NCBI GenBank assembly: GCA_022843945.1
Contig: JALHMR010000005.1
Location: 1-64,000 of the forward strand
DNA: 64,000 nucleotides
Source of the DNA: Rhodospirillaceae bacterium
GTDB taxonomy: Bacteria; Pseudomonadota; Alphaproteobacteria; CACIAM-22H2
Direction: 5' to 3'
Shown here: positions 15,395-24,127 of the stretch, piece by piece
Position numbering within the stretch: position 1 is the stretch's first letter
How the letters are laid out: each line of letters opens with the position of its first letter
Program-made: the position numbers and the translations under genes
The notes under the pieces: generated by a model
Database searches by the model: none
What the model was told of the DNA's origin: nothing
What the model saw: the letters and a program-made list of their open reading frames with translations, nothing else

Positions 15395-15723
15395 GCCCGA
15401 AGGCGCCCCTGCCCCGTTACCCCGGGTCAGTCATAGCGAAGGCGGGGGCGGCTGTCCAAGGAACGTCGGAAGATCTCGATGCGTCACTCGCGCGCTGTCG
15501 CCGCTTTCCTATATGTCTCTAACGAAATCATCCAAGTAAAACCGGTCCTCCTCGCAGTAGTCGTCCTACTCAATATCTCTGTCTCGAATGCCTCAGTTAT
15601 ATCAGACAGGTAAACAACGCACCGAAGGCCGCGATCGGATTTCACGGCGACTATCGGCGGAGTAGTAAGGATTATTTATCTAGCGCAGCCCTCACTGCCT
15701 TCTCGTCGCAAAGCTCGGTGCCG
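15395..15723. other. Gene-free, partly low-GC interval
   Basis: 329 bp between two minus-strand genes. From about 15500 to 15700 the composition is markedly less GC-rich than the surroundings. I find no supported ORF, repeat or structured RNA. It may hold the promoter of the channel gene and remnants of a decayed gene. Confidence 0.4.
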
Positions 15724-16650
15724 TCATGGCGCGGCGTCTGACGATGGCGAGCCGCTCGCCTTTGCGGCCGTCGCCCTCGACCAGTTGGCCACGAAGATGC
15801 CGGCGATGACGAGCAGCAGGCCGGCGATCAGGGAGGCGGTCAGGTCCTCGCGGAGAATGATCACGGCGAGCAGCATGGCCGAGATCGGGTTCAAGGCGAG
15901 ATAGATCGCCGTCCGGCTCGGCAGCAGGTGGCGCAGGGCCCAGGCGAAGAGCGAAAACTGCAGCGCGCCGCCGACGGTGCCGAGAAACAGCAGGGCGAGC
16001 CAGCCTTCGGACGTGAAGCTCGGCAGGCCGCTTCCGGCGCCGTTGGCCATGGCCAGGGGCAGCAGCGCCAGGACACCGAAGCTCATCGTCAGGACCGTGA
16101 CGAAGAACGGATCGTGCCGGATGAGCGTCGGGCGTCCGAACACGGAATAGACCGCGGCGCTCAAAGCGCCGAGCAGCATCAGCCCGTCGCCCACCAGGTA
16201 TCGCGTATCGAATTCGAAGGCGGCCGGACCGAAGGCGACCGCGACACCCGCGAAGGCCAGGCCGACACTGGCGACCTTGCGCGCACTCAGCGCCTCGCGG
16301 CCCGACACAGCCGCGATGATCAACGTCTGGATCGGGATCGTGGCTAGGCCGATCGCGCCCCGCGCGGCGGGGATGTAGTCGAGCGAGGCATTGAAGGCCC
16401 AGGGAAACAGGCCGAAGAACAGCGCGCCGAGCAGGGCGAGCGTGGCCAGCTCGCGGAGCGGCAGCCCGCCGCGCGGCCAGAGCAGATAGAGAACCGGCAG
16501 GAGGCAGGCGACGCCGATGACGTAGCGGTAGAAGGCCAGCGTCGCCGGGTCCGTCTCGCCGACCACCAGCCGCGTGGCGACGACCGAGGCCCCGGCGCTG
16601 AGCGACGCCGCGGCGGCCGCCGCATTGGCCAGGAAAACCTTGCTTGGCAT
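15724..16650 (-). CDS. EamA/DMT-family transporter
   Basis: 308 residues from the ATG at 16650. About ten membrane helices are arranged as two EamA repeats, e.g. SLSAGASVVATRLVVGETDP... in the first and LVGDGLMLLGALSAAVYSVFGRP... in the second, the usual drug/metabolite exporter topology. An upstream in-frame ATG (16692) lies inside the operator region and was not used. It is divergent from the HxlR gene at 16742, whose product probably controls it. The substrate is unknown. Confidence 0.9.
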   Translation of the reverse strand: MPSKVFLANAAAAAASLSAGASVVATRLVVGETDPATLAFYRYVIGVACLLPVLYLLWPRGGLPLRELATLALLGALFFGLFPWAFNASLDYIPAARGAIGLATIPIQTLIIAAVSGREALSARKVASVGLAFAGVAVAFGPAAFEFDTRYLVGDGLMLLGALSAAVYSVFGRPTLIRHDPFFVTVLTMSFGVLALLPLAMANGAGSGLPSFTSEGWLALLFLGTVGGALQFSLFAWALRHLLPSRTAIYLALNPISAMLLAVIILREDLTASLIAGLLLVIAGIFVANWSRATAAKASGSPSSDAAP

Positions 16651-16660
16651 GGCTGGCTCC

Positions 16661-16734
16661 AGTGACTTTCTCCTGTCACTTGCAAAACGCAAGTTACTCA
16701 GAATAGCAGGGCACTTTAAAATTGCAAGTCACTA
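16661..16734. promoter_or_regulatory. Divergent operator/promoter region between EamA and HxlR genes
   Basis: Repeated half-sites of one motif occur here. GTCACTTGCAA (16675-16685) is inverted against TTGCAAGTCAC (16722-16732, 10 of 11 paired). ACTTGC-AAAAC-GCAAGT (16679-16695) is itself a perfect inverted repeat with 6-bp arms. AGTGACTTT lies at 16661. This is the arrangement expected for HxlR dimer binding. Confidence 0.55.
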
Positions 16735-16741
16735 TGCTAGG

Positions 16742-17137
16742 ATGCCAGCCATGCGCAAAAGCACGAAGCCTCCCCGGCTGCCAAAGCTGGGGGACCACGA
16801 CTTTCGCTCGAAATGCTCGATCGCGCGCGCGCTGGAGATCGTGGGCGATAAGTGGACGCTGCTGATCGTCCGGGACCTGCTCTGGCACGGCAAGCACACT
16901 TTCGCCGCGCTCCAGGGCAGCGCCGAGAAGATCCCGACCAACATCCTGTCCGACCGGCTGCAGCGGCTCGCCGACTGGGGGCTGGTGCGCCGCGAGCCGT
17001 ACCAAGACAGGCCGGCGCGGTTTGCCTACCACCTCACCGAGGCGGGCAAGGGCCTGGAGCCGGCGCTCACCCAGATCCTGCGCTGGGGGCACCGGGTCCT
17101 GGAGGGCGGGATGCCGGAGCGCCTGCGCGGGAAATAG
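16742..17137 (+). CDS. HxlR-family winged-helix regulator
   Basis: 131 residues from ATG 16742 (128 if ATG 16751). The HxlR core is clear: CSIARALEIVGDKWTLLIVRDLLWHGKHTFAALQ, then IPTNILSDRLQRLADWGLVRREPY and RPARFAYHLTEAGKGLEPAL. The Cys at the head of the domain, redox- or electrophile-sensitive in some relatives, is present. It is divergent from a DMT exporter with inverted repeats between, so it likely represses that exporter and itself. Confidence 0.92.
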   Translation: MPAMRKSTKPPRLPKLGDHDFRSKCSIARALEIVGDKWTLLIVRDLLWHGKHTFAALQGSAEKIPTNILSDRLQRLADWGLVRREPYQDRPARFAYHLTEAGKGLEPALTQILRWGHRVLEGGMPERLRGK

Positions 17138-17196
17138 CGGCGCGCGGACCGTCCGTCCTCATTCAAGGACGCCATAGTCCGTGATAGGCTCAGGGG

Positions 17197-18474
17197 ATGA
17201 AGGCGGGATTTTGGTCGCTCTCCAAGCGCCAGGTCGGGGCAATCGCCGGCATGGCCCTGTCCGTTGTCGCCGCGCAGGCCCTGGCGGAGATGCCGGTGCC
17301 CAATCGCGTCCTGCGCGACAGCGTGACCGTCGGGGAAAAACAGGTTCCCTTGCCGCAGGGCCCGTGGATCGTCGCCGCGGCAAGCTACGCGCCCTTGCCC
17401 GGGTCGGCCCCGGTGATGGCGGCGGCGGTCGCCGAGGCCGTGCTCTTCCAGGTCAACCGCGGGCGCGTCGCTTCCTTCGTCACGGTCCAGACCAACGCCA
17501 TTGCCGCACCCGGCGACTGGGGCCTGGCGCGCGACTGCACCCGGGCCGATATCCATTACGCCGTGATACATGACTTCGAGCCGGGTTCCGGCGGCTCGTG
17601 CAGCTTCGTCAATCACGTGGTCATGGCGGCCGAGCCGGCCACCGGTTCGACGTGGGACGTGGCCAGCCGGTTCGCCGCTTCCCGCGGCTGGGCGATGCCC
17701 CCGGCCTGGATCATGGCCGGGTTCCGCATCAGCGACGAAGAAGATGCGCTCGATGTCCGCTATTTCTTCAACCCGGCGATACCGGCCCAGCCGGCAGCGG
17801 TGCTGCCGCGGGCCCAGGCGACGCCCTCCGGCCTCGGGCCGGTCGCCCTCGACTGGGTCCGCCTGCAGGCTCGGGAGATCCGCGATGCCCTGGTGCCGCC
17901 GCCGCAACACGATCCGCGCTGGGAGCAAAGCGAATGGGCCCCCGCGCGGATGGCCGACGACGTACCGCGCCAGCAGGCGGTCGCCGGTCTCATCCGCTGG
18001 ACCGAGACGATGCGCGGGCCGATTCGCCTCGGCCTGCGCAAGCAGATCACCGGCATGCCGGCCCCGGCGATGCCCTGGATCGACGACGGCGCGGCGATCT
18101 CGCCGGAGACGGCGCTGCGTCTGCGCCGCCTCGAAGACGTGCGCAACGCGGGCGCGATTCCCGAGGAGCGTTATCGCGAGCTGCGCGAGCTGCTGTTGCG
18201 CGACAATGCCGGCGCTCTCGCCGCCGATACGCTGCCCTGGGAGCTCAGCCTGTGGAAGACGGTCTCCTGGCGGGCCCTGGGTTCGTCGCTCGACCTGATC
18301 ATCAGCTACATCTTCACCGGCAGCCTGGGCACGGCCGGCGGCATCACGGTGGTCGGCGGCGCGGTCAACTCGGTCGCCTACTATGGCCATGAGCTGGTCT
18401 GGAGCCTGCTCGGCCGCGGCCTGCCGCCGCCGATGCGGATCGTCGACTTCGCGAAGGTCGGACTCGACGGCTAG
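17197..18474 (+). CDS. Secreted/membrane protein with C-terminal DUF2061 domain
   Basis: 425 residues. A signal-like segment lies at about 10-30. A large exported-type domain follows (about 32-250; PQGPWIVAAASYAPLPG..., Cys pair near DCTRADIHYAV...GGSCSFVNHV). Next comes a short helical SHOCT-like segment (about 308-330, LEDVRNAGAIPEERYRELRELLL). The C-terminal two-helix DUF2061 membrane domain covers about 348-405 (LWKTVSWRALGSSLDLIISYI ... GGAVNSVAYYGHELVW). DUF2061 is usually a stand-alone protein of about 70 residues, so this is an unusual fusion. Function unknown. Confidence 0.75.
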   Translation: MKAGFWSLSKRQVGAIAGMALSVVAAQALAEMPVPNRVLRDSVTVGEKQVPLPQGPWIVAAASYAPLPGSAPVMAAAVAEAVLFQVNRGRVASFVTVQTNAIAAPGDWGLARDCTRADIHYAVIHDFEPGSGGSCSFVNHVVMAAEPATGSTWDVASRFAASRGWAMPPAWIMAGFRISDEEDALDVRYFFNPAIPAQPAAVLPRAQATPSGLGPVALDWVRLQAREIRDALVPPPQHDPRWEQSEWAPARMADDVPRQQAVAGLIRWTETMRGPIRLGLRKQITGMPAPAMPWIDDGAAISPETALRLRRLEDVRNAGAIPEERYRELRELLLRDNAGALAADTLPWELSLWKTVSWRALGSSLDLIISYIFTGSLGTAGGITVVGGAVNSVAYYGHELVWSLLGRGLPPPMRIVDFAKVGLDG

Positions 18475-18650
18475 CCCGGCGGCCAGGGGCCTGGCCGCAC
18501 CCGCGCAATTTCGGATCGAGCGGCGCGATCGGGGTATGGCAACGCTCGAAGGTCATAGCCAGTTGGTAGGGTACTGCGCGGTCCTTTGGACAGCGCGGCC
18601 GTACCCCATGACCGCGCCTGTGGCGCAGTTGGGCCTAAGGGAGCAAAACC

Positions 18651-18833
18651 ATGCCGGCTGCTGATGAACTCGAGGCGTTTCGGGAGCGGGCGCGCGCCCT
18701 GCGCCAGAGGGCGGAAACGGCGGAGACGCCTCTCGATCGCGCAACCCTGGAGGAAACCGCCAAGCGCTTCGAGACGCTGGCGGCAGAACTCGCCGTCGCT
18801 CCCCGGGCTACGCCAGGGCGCCGAAGCGCCTGA
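18651..18833 (+). CDS. Small helical hypothetical protein
   Basis: 60 residues, charged and almost entirely predicted helix (ELEAFRERARALRQRAETAETPLDRATLEETAKRFETLAAELA). It resembles the many short coiled-coil proteins of alphaproteobacteria. The ATG at 18651 follows AAGGGAG (18638-18644). The preceding 176 bp contain the inverted repeat GGTACTGCGCGGTCC...GGACAGCGCGGCCGTACC but no gene. Confidence 0.6.
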   Translation: MPAADELEAFRERARALRQRAETAETPLDRATLEETAKRFETLAAELAVAPRATPGRRSA

Positions 18834-18890
18834 ATGTAGTTCTGTAAGAGCCAGGAGCCGATCGACAATGCCGCTCCAGGCGCCGGCCCG

Positions 18891-19007
18891 ATGAGTCCGC
18901 GTCACGCGCCGCCGCCTTCCGGATCGCGCGACAAGCTGCGGCTGCCGATCGTCATCGTCCTCATCCTGCTGATCGTTCTCGGCTCGGGGCTGGAGATGTT
19001 TCTCTAG
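18891..19007 (+). CDS. 38-residue single-pass membrane peptide
   Basis: ATG at 18891 to TAG at 19005-19007. A polar, Pro-rich N-terminus (MSPRHAPPPSGSRDKLRL) is followed by one hydrophobic helix PIVIVLILLIVLGSGLEMFL. It is homologous by eye to the 39-residue ORF at 34517-34636 (same length, same RLP-(I/V)VIV start of the helix, same GLE-(M/V) ending). That argues strongly that both are real genes. An 8-codon ORF (18868-18894) overlaps its start as ATGA and may couple translation. Confidence 0.65.
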   Translation: MSPRHAPPPSGSRDKLRLPIVIVLILLIVLGSGLEMFL

Positions 19008-19027
19008 CCCCGTCTCGTCCCCGTAGC

Positions 19028-20032
19028 TCAGGCGGAGAAGTCCATCGGCTGCCCGCGGCCCGCCGCGAGCGCCCGCTCATAGGCCAGGGTGGCGGCGGCG
19101 ACATCGGTCAGCGCCGTGCCGGTCGAATCGAACAGGGTGATCTCGTCCGCCCGGCGACGGCCGGGTTTGCCGCCCGAGACGAGATCGGCCAGCTCGGCGT
19201 GAACATCGGCCCGGGTCATGATGCAGGCCTCGATGGCGTGGTGCAGGTCGCCCCCGGCGGCGCACTGGTCGAGGATGTCGACGACCACCGTCGCCGCCGC
19301 CATCAGCGCCGGCTCTATCTCGCTCTTGACCGGGTTGTCGGCGCCGACGGCCGCCACGAAGGTGCCGGGTCGCACGTCGTCGCGCCGCAGGAACGGGATA
19401 TGCGACGGGGTGCAGGTGACGGCGATGTCACTGAGCCGCAGCGCCGCGGGGAGGTCGGCACCCGCTTCGATCACGAGGTCGGTGTCGCGCGCCAGGGTTT
19501 TCGCCAGCGCCCCGATGCGCGCCGGATCGAGATCGAAAGCCAGGACCCGGCGCAGCGGCAGGATCCGGCTGAGGGCGCGCAGCTGGGCGGCCGCCTGGGC
19601 GCCGCAGCCGCACAGGGTGGCGACAGCGGACTCGGGACGCGCCAGGTACTTGGCGGCGACGGCACTGGCGGCGGCCGTGCGCAGAACGGTGATCTCCATC
19701 GAATCCATCACCGCCAGCAGGCGGCCGGTCGAGCCGTCGCACAGCACGACGGCGCCCTGGATGGTCGGCAGGCCATGACGCGCCGGGTTGCCGGGAAAAT
19801 TGGCGTTGGTCTTGGCGGCGAAGGTGCCCGGCGCCCCCTGCAGGCCGGCGGCCTTGACGTGAAAGCTGCCGTCCTCGGTCAGCACCCCAAGCGAGGCCGG
19901 GCCGCGGGCCCGACCCTGGGCATGCGCCAGGAAGGCTTCCTCGACCGCGGCGATGCAGCTGTCCGGATCGACCACCGCCGCCACGTCGCTGCGCGAGAGC
20001 AGCAGGGTCGGCGAAGAGGCTGCCCGCGTCAT
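19028..20032 (-). CDS. Ornithine cyclodeaminase/mu-crystallin family protein
   Basis: 334 residues. The substrate-binding N-terminal half contains FHVKAAGLQGAPGTFAAKTNANFPGN. A Rossmann fold follows (ATLCGCGAQAAAQLRALSRILPLRRVLAFDLD; ITVLRTAAASAVAAKYLARP). The family includes ornithine cyclodeaminases, alanine dehydrogenases and ketimine reductases using NAD(P)H. The exact reaction cannot be assigned. Its start overlaps the stop of the upstream MATE gene by 4 bp, so the two are translationally coupled and the exporter may handle the product or a related compound. Confidence 0.9.
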   Translation of the reverse strand: MTRAASSPTLLLSRSDVAAVVDPDSCIAAVEEAFLAHAQGRARGPASLGVLTEDGSFHVKAAGLQGAPGTFAAKTNANFPGNPARHGLPTIQGAVVLCDGSTGRLLAVMDSMEITVLRTAAASAVAAKYLARPESAVATLCGCGAQAAAQLRALSRILPLRRVLAFDLDPARIGALAKTLARDTDLVIEAGADLPAALRLSDIAVTCTPSHIPFLRRDDVRPGTFVAAVGADNPVKSEIEPALMAAATVVVDILDQCAAGGDLHHAIEACIMTRADVHAELADLVSGGKPGRRRADEITLFDSTGTALTDVAAATLAYERALAAGRGQPMDFSA

Positions 20033-21465
20033 GTGCGTCCCTCCGGCTTCTGCCAGGCCCCCGCCCGGAAGGCCGCCGCCAGGCTGGCGCCGTAGACCAC
20101 GAGGCTGGTGGCTGCGATCAGCGCCAGGCCGCTCAGGTCGGTGCCCGCGATACGCAGGGCGAGCCAGCCGCCGGCCACGACGACGAGCACGCGGGCGGTC
20201 ACCCCGAGCAGCGGCCAGAGCGGCCGGCCGGCCGCCTGGAACGACGTCGCCAAAGTGAGCCCGGCGCCGAGGAAGGGAAAGCCGAGGCCGAGGATGGCGA
20301 GATAGGCGGCCGCCGCGGCGTGGATCTCCGGCGTGGCGGCGAACAGGAACGTCCACAGGCCCGGCACGACGGCGCCGAGCAGGCCGATGGCGCCGGTGAC
20401 GGCGCCGGCGATCGCCGCGCCGGTCCAGACGATGCGCGCGGCACGCGCCCGGTTGCCGGCGCCGATATTGGTGCCGACCATGGCGAGCAGGCCGGCGCCG
20501 AGGCTGAAGGCCAGCGGGTACACCAGGTATTCGAGCCGCACGGCGATGCCGAAACCGGCCAGCGCCGTGGCACCGAGCGAGGCGACGTAACCGGTGAGCA
20601 CGGCAAGGGCGAAGTTGTAGAGCAGCGGCTGCAACGACATCGGCGCGCCGACGCGCAGGATCTCGATGAACAGCCGCCGACTCAGCCGCACACCGCGCAG
20701 TGAGAGCCGGATGGCGGTGCGCCCGGAGGCGATATACCAGGCGAGGAAGGCGGTCGAGGCGACGAAGGAGAGGACCGTGGCGATCCCCGCGCCGGCGATG
20801 CCGAGCGGCGGCAGCGGCCCGGCGCCGAACATCAGCACCGGCACCAGGGCGATGTGCAGGATCTCCGCCGCGATATAGACCGCCGCCAGCACGGCGGCCT
20901 GGCCGGCGCCGCGCACCACGCTGGTCAGCGTGCTGAGCAGCCAGTAGGCCAGCGCTCCGGCGAAGATCGCATTCGAGTACTCGACGGCCGCCGCCAGGCT
21001 CTCGCCGCTGCCGCCCATCGCCGCGTAAAGCGCGGGGCCGCCGAGAAGCAGGACCGCCGAGAAGAGCGCGGCCATGCCGGCGGCGATGACCACCGCATGC
21101 ACGACCAGCGCCGAGGCGTCCGCGTGGCGCCCGGCGCCGATGGCGCGGGCGACGGCCGAGGCGACGGCACCGCCCATGCTCGAATTCGAGACCTGCTGCA
21201 GCAGCATGATCAGGGGAAAGACCAGCGACAGCCCGGCCAGCGCGGCCGGGCCGAGCCGGGCGACGAAGTAGGCATCGACCGTGGCGGTCACGGCGATGAG
21301 CACGATGTTCACCATCAGGTTCGGCGCCGCCAGGCGCAGCAGCGTGGCGACGATCGGGCCCTCGAGAAGCAGCTTCGTGCGGGAAGCCGCCGGATTCTGC
21401 GCGGGTGTGCCCGGGCCGGGGGCAGCGCCGGTGGTCGGGGAGATTGAACCGCGTGCGTCGCTCAT
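20029..21465 (-). CDS. MATE-family multidrug/metabolite efflux transporter
   Basis: 478 residues from the ATG at 21465, which has a GGAG ribosome site; a start at 21549 would add a basic 28-residue extension without support. About 12 hydrophobic helices form two MATE repeats (LAAPNLMVNIVLIAVTATVDAYFVARLGPAALAGLS ... EILRVGAPMSLQPLLYNFALAVLTGYV). It probably exports small organic molecules using Na+ or H+ gradients. It is the first gene of a two-gene operon with the cyclodeaminase-like gene. Confidence 0.92.
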   Translation of the reverse strand: MSDARGSISPTTGAAPGPGTPAQNPAASRTKLLLEGPIVATLLRLAAPNLMVNIVLIAVTATVDAYFVARLGPAALAGLSLVFPLIMLLQQVSNSSMGGAVASAVARAIGAGRHADASALVVHAVVIAAGMAALFSAVLLLGGPALYAAMGGSGESLAAAVEYSNAIFAGALAYWLLSTLTSVVRGAGQAAVLAAVYIAAEILHIALVPVLMFGAGPLPPLGIAGAGIATVLSFVASTAFLAWYIASGRTAIRLSLRGVRLSRRLFIEILRVGAPMSLQPLLYNFALAVLTGYVASLGATALAGFGIAVRLEYLVYPLAFSLGAGLLAMVGTNIGAGNRARAARIVWTGAAIAGAVTGAIGLLGAVVPGLWTFLFAATPEIHAAAAAYLAILGLGFPFLGAGLTLATSFQAAGRPLWPLLGVTARVLVVVAGGWLALRIAGTDLSGLALIAATSLVVYGASLAAAFRAGAWQKPEGRT

Positions 21466-21603
21466 GGTCGCTCCTGCCCCGCTGGGGACTGGAGCAGAAC
21501 TTGGACGCGAGCGTCTTGGGGAAGCCGGGCGTCTGCCGTAGCCCGACACCGACTATCATGCGCCGATCGCGGATACTGTCAAGCCGTAGACCGGTTGGCC
21601 GGT

Positions 21604-22893
21604 TCAGGCGCCGTCGGCGCGCGAGGCGAGGACCTTGTCGATGCGACGGCGATCCATGTCGACGATCTCGAAGCGCCAGCCCTCGATGGTGGTGCGGTCG
21701 CCAGCCTTGGGGATGCGCGGCAAGTGCTGCAGAACGAACCCCGCGACCGTGTGATACGGACGGTCGCTGGGCAGGGACAGGCCCAGGGCGTCGGCCATCT
21801 GGTCCACGGGCAGGGCGCCATCCAGCAGCCAGGAGCCGTCGTCACGCGGGATCACCCTCGGCGTTTCCGAGCCGAGCTCGGCCACGAAGTCGCCGGCAAT
21901 CGCCTCGAGGATGTCGGCCGTGGTGACCACGCCCTCGAACACACCGTATTCGTCGACCACCAGGGCCATGTGGACCGGGGAGGTCTTCAGCGTGGCCAGC
22001 ACCTCGAGCGCGTCGGCCGAATCCGGGATCACGGGCGCGGGCTTGACGTGATCGCGCGCCCGGATGCTGCCACGCCGGATGCAGCCCGCGAGCATGTCCT
22101 TGGATTCGATGATGCCGAGGACCTGGTCGATGCCGCCGCGGCCGACCGGCAGGCGTGAATGAGGGGTCGTCAGGATCCGCGCGTGGATCTCCTCGTCGCT
22201 GTCGTCGAGATTGATCCAGTCGATATCGTGGCGCGGGGTCATGATCGACTGGACGGAACGATCGGCGAGGCGCAAGACCCCGGCGATCATGTCCTGCTCC
22301 ACCTTCTCGACCACGCCGGCACTTTCCGCCTCGGCCACCAGCGTCTTGATCTCTTCTTCCGTCACCGTCCCGCTGGCCGCCTCCCTGGCGCCGATCAGCC
22401 GCAGCCCGAGCCGCGACGAGGCGTCGAGAAGCGTCACGAACGGCGAGGCGACGCGCGACAGGACGATCATCGAGCGCGCGACCGAAGCGGCGACGCGCTC
22501 CGGGTTGCGCAGCGCGATCTGCTTGGGGATCAGCTCCCCGACGATCAGCGAGAGATAGGTGACGACGGCGACGACCAGAACCACGGCCAGCGCCTCAGCC
22601 AGCGTGGGAGAGAGCGACAGGGTTTCCAGGTAATCGGCGAAGCGCTCGGCGATGGTGGCGCCGCTGAAGGCGCCGGCGAGGATGCCGATCAGGGTGATGC
22701 CGATCTGCACCGTCGACAGGAAGCGGCCGGAATCCTCGGCGAGCGCCAGGGCCATGTCGGCCCCCGGCACGCGGGAATGGGCCAGCCGCTGCAGGCGGGG
22801 CTTGCGCGACGAGACGACGGCCAGCTCGGAAGCGGCGAGAAAACCGTTCGCCGTGATCAGTATCACGACTATCCCCATCTCGATCCAGATCAT
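21604..22893 (-). CDS. CorC/HlyC-type hemolysin-family protein (CNNM + CBS + transporter-associated domain)
   Basis: 429 residues. An N-terminal DUF21/CNNM membrane domain (about 1-190, four helices, ELAVVSSRKPRLQRLA and GELIPKQIALRNPE motifs) is followed by two CBS domains (about 210-330; SIMTPRHDIDWINL, DEYGVFEGVVTTADILEAI). The C-terminal CorC_HlyC domain covers about 345-425 (DGSWLLDGALPVDQM). Relatives take part in Mg2+/Co2+ export or membrane ion homeostasis. The domain order and length are complete, and the gene stands alone. Confidence 0.93.
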   Translation of the reverse strand: MIWIEMGIVVILITANGFLAASELAVVSSRKPRLQRLAHSRVPGADMALALAEDSGRFLSTVQIGITLIGILAGAFSGATIAERFADYLETLSLSPTLAEALAVVLVVAVVTYLSLIVGELIPKQIALRNPERVAASVARSMIVLSRVASPFVTLLDASSRLGLRLIGAREAASGTVTEEEIKTLVAEAESAGVVEKVEQDMIAGVLRLADRSVQSIMTPRHDIDWINLDDSDEEIHARILTTPHSRLPVGRGGIDQVLGIIESKDMLAGCIRRGSIRARDHVKPAPVIPDSADALEVLATLKTSPVHMALVVDEYGVFEGVVTTADILEAIAGDFVAELGSETPRVIPRDDGSWLLDGALPVDQMADALGLSLPSDRPYHTVAGFVLQHLPRIPKAGDRTTIEGWRFEIVDMDRRRIDKVLASRADGA

Positions 22894-23101
22894 CTCGGCA
22901 TCCTCTCCCCGGCATAGTTTGCGCGCACTTGGATTCTTATCTTGTGTAGTTGGACTATTCCACGACGGCTACGGTGTTCGATGGTGCGTCGCAGCACGAC
23001 ACGCGCTTGTGAGTCCGCAGACGAGTCCATACACTGATTAAGTGTCTAAACAAACCGGCGGCCAACGCACGGGACACGATCCACGGAGGAGGAAAGCGCC
23101 A

Positions 23102-24127
23102 ATGACGACGACACGCAGGACATTCAGCGCGGCCGTCTGCCTCGGACTGGGCCTTATCAGTGCCTCGTTCCTAGCCGGGGACGCCGCCGCCCAGACCAAG
23201 AACATCACCTTCATCCACCCCAATCCCTCGGCGATCAACTCGTTCCAGGTGTTCATCGCCATCGGCGAAGGCTATTTCAAGGACGAGAACCTGAACGTCC
23301 GGGTCGAGACGGTGGACGGCTCGGCGCCGGTGCTGCAGGCGCTCGCTGCCGGGCAGGCGCAGATCGGGCGGCCGGGCCCCGCCCCCGTTCTCAACGCCAG
23401 GGCGCGCGGCGTCGACGTGGTGTTCATCTATAACGCGCTGCCCAAGAGCTCCTTCGGCATCGCGGTGAAGCGCGATTCACGCTACCAGCAGGCGACCGAC
23501 CTCAAGGGCAAGGTGATCGGCACGGGCACGCGAGACGGCGCCGAAGTCGGCTTCGCGCGCGCCATCTTCACCGATCTCGGCATGAAGGAAGGGACCGACT
23601 ACACCTTCATCCCGGTGGGCGACGGCGGCCCGGCCGTGGCCGGCTTCCTGCGCAACGACATCGAGGCCTACATCGCCGCCACCAGCGACGTCGCCATTCT
23701 CAACCAGCGCGGCATGCCGGTGCGCGATATCACGCCGGAGAAGTTCAAGGGCTATTTCGGCAACGGCTACGCGGCGATGGGCGACTACATCGCCAAGAAT
23801 CCGGATGTCATCGAAGGCTTCGGCCGCGCGCTGGTGCGCGCCACGAAGTTCGTCATGGAGCCGGCCAACCGCACCAAGGCGCTGGCCCACCTCGAGGCCG
23901 GCAATCGCCAGGAAGGCGAGAACAAGCAGTTTGCCGCCGCCCTGCTCGAAGCCGTCCTCGCCAAGGCCGTGCCGAATGACCCGTCCAAGGGCTGGGGCTA
24001 CCAGAACCCACAGGACTGGGAAAACTGGCAGAAATCGCTGCTCGCCGGAGGCGACCTCAAGCAGCCGCAGGACCTGACCAAGGCCTACACCAACAAGTTC
24101 ATCGAGGCCTGGAACAAGCCGGAATGA
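23102..24127 (+). CDS. NitT/TauT-type ABC transporter substrate-binding protein
   Basis: 341 residues from the ATG at 23102 after GGAGGAGGAAAG. A Tat-like or Sec signal (MTTTRRTFSAAVCLGLGLISASFLAGDAAAQ) is followed by the SsuA/TauA/NMT1-type fold (AIGEGYFKDENLNVRVETVDGSAPVLQALAAGQAQIG; TDLKGKVIGTGTRDGAEVGFAR). It captures a small organic solute in the periplasm for the ATPase and permease encoded next. The substrate is unknown; alternatives are sulfonates, pyrimidine precursors or amines. It overlaps the ATPase gene by 4 bp. Confidence 0.93.
   Translation: MTTTRRTFSAAVCLGLGLISASFLAGDAAAQTKNITFIHPNPSAINSFQVFIAIGEGYFKDENLNVRVETVDGSAPVLQALAAGQAQIGRPGPAPVLNARARGVDVVFIYNALPKSSFGIAVKRDSRYQQATDLKGKVIGTGTRDGAEVGFARAIFTDLGMKEGTDYTFIPVGDGGPAVAGFLRNDIEAYIAATSDVAILNQRGMPVRDITPEKFKGYFGNGYAAMGDYIAKNPDVIEGFGRALVRATKFVMEPANRTKALAHLEAGNRQEGENKQFAAALLEAVLAKAVPNDPSKGWGYQNPQDWENWQKSLLAGGDLKQPQDLTKAYTNKFIEAWNKPE

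Noticed and set aside
18868-18894. 8-codon ORF overlapping the 38-residue peptide as an independent gene
   Set aside because: Too short to support as a gene; mentioned only as a possible coupling leader.
19028-21559. 843-codon minus-strand frame containing the cyclodeaminase-like protein
   Set aside because: The upstream two thirds is an out-of-frame shadow of the MATE gene, low in complexity and Arg-rich. The real gene starts at 20032 with a 4-bp overlap.
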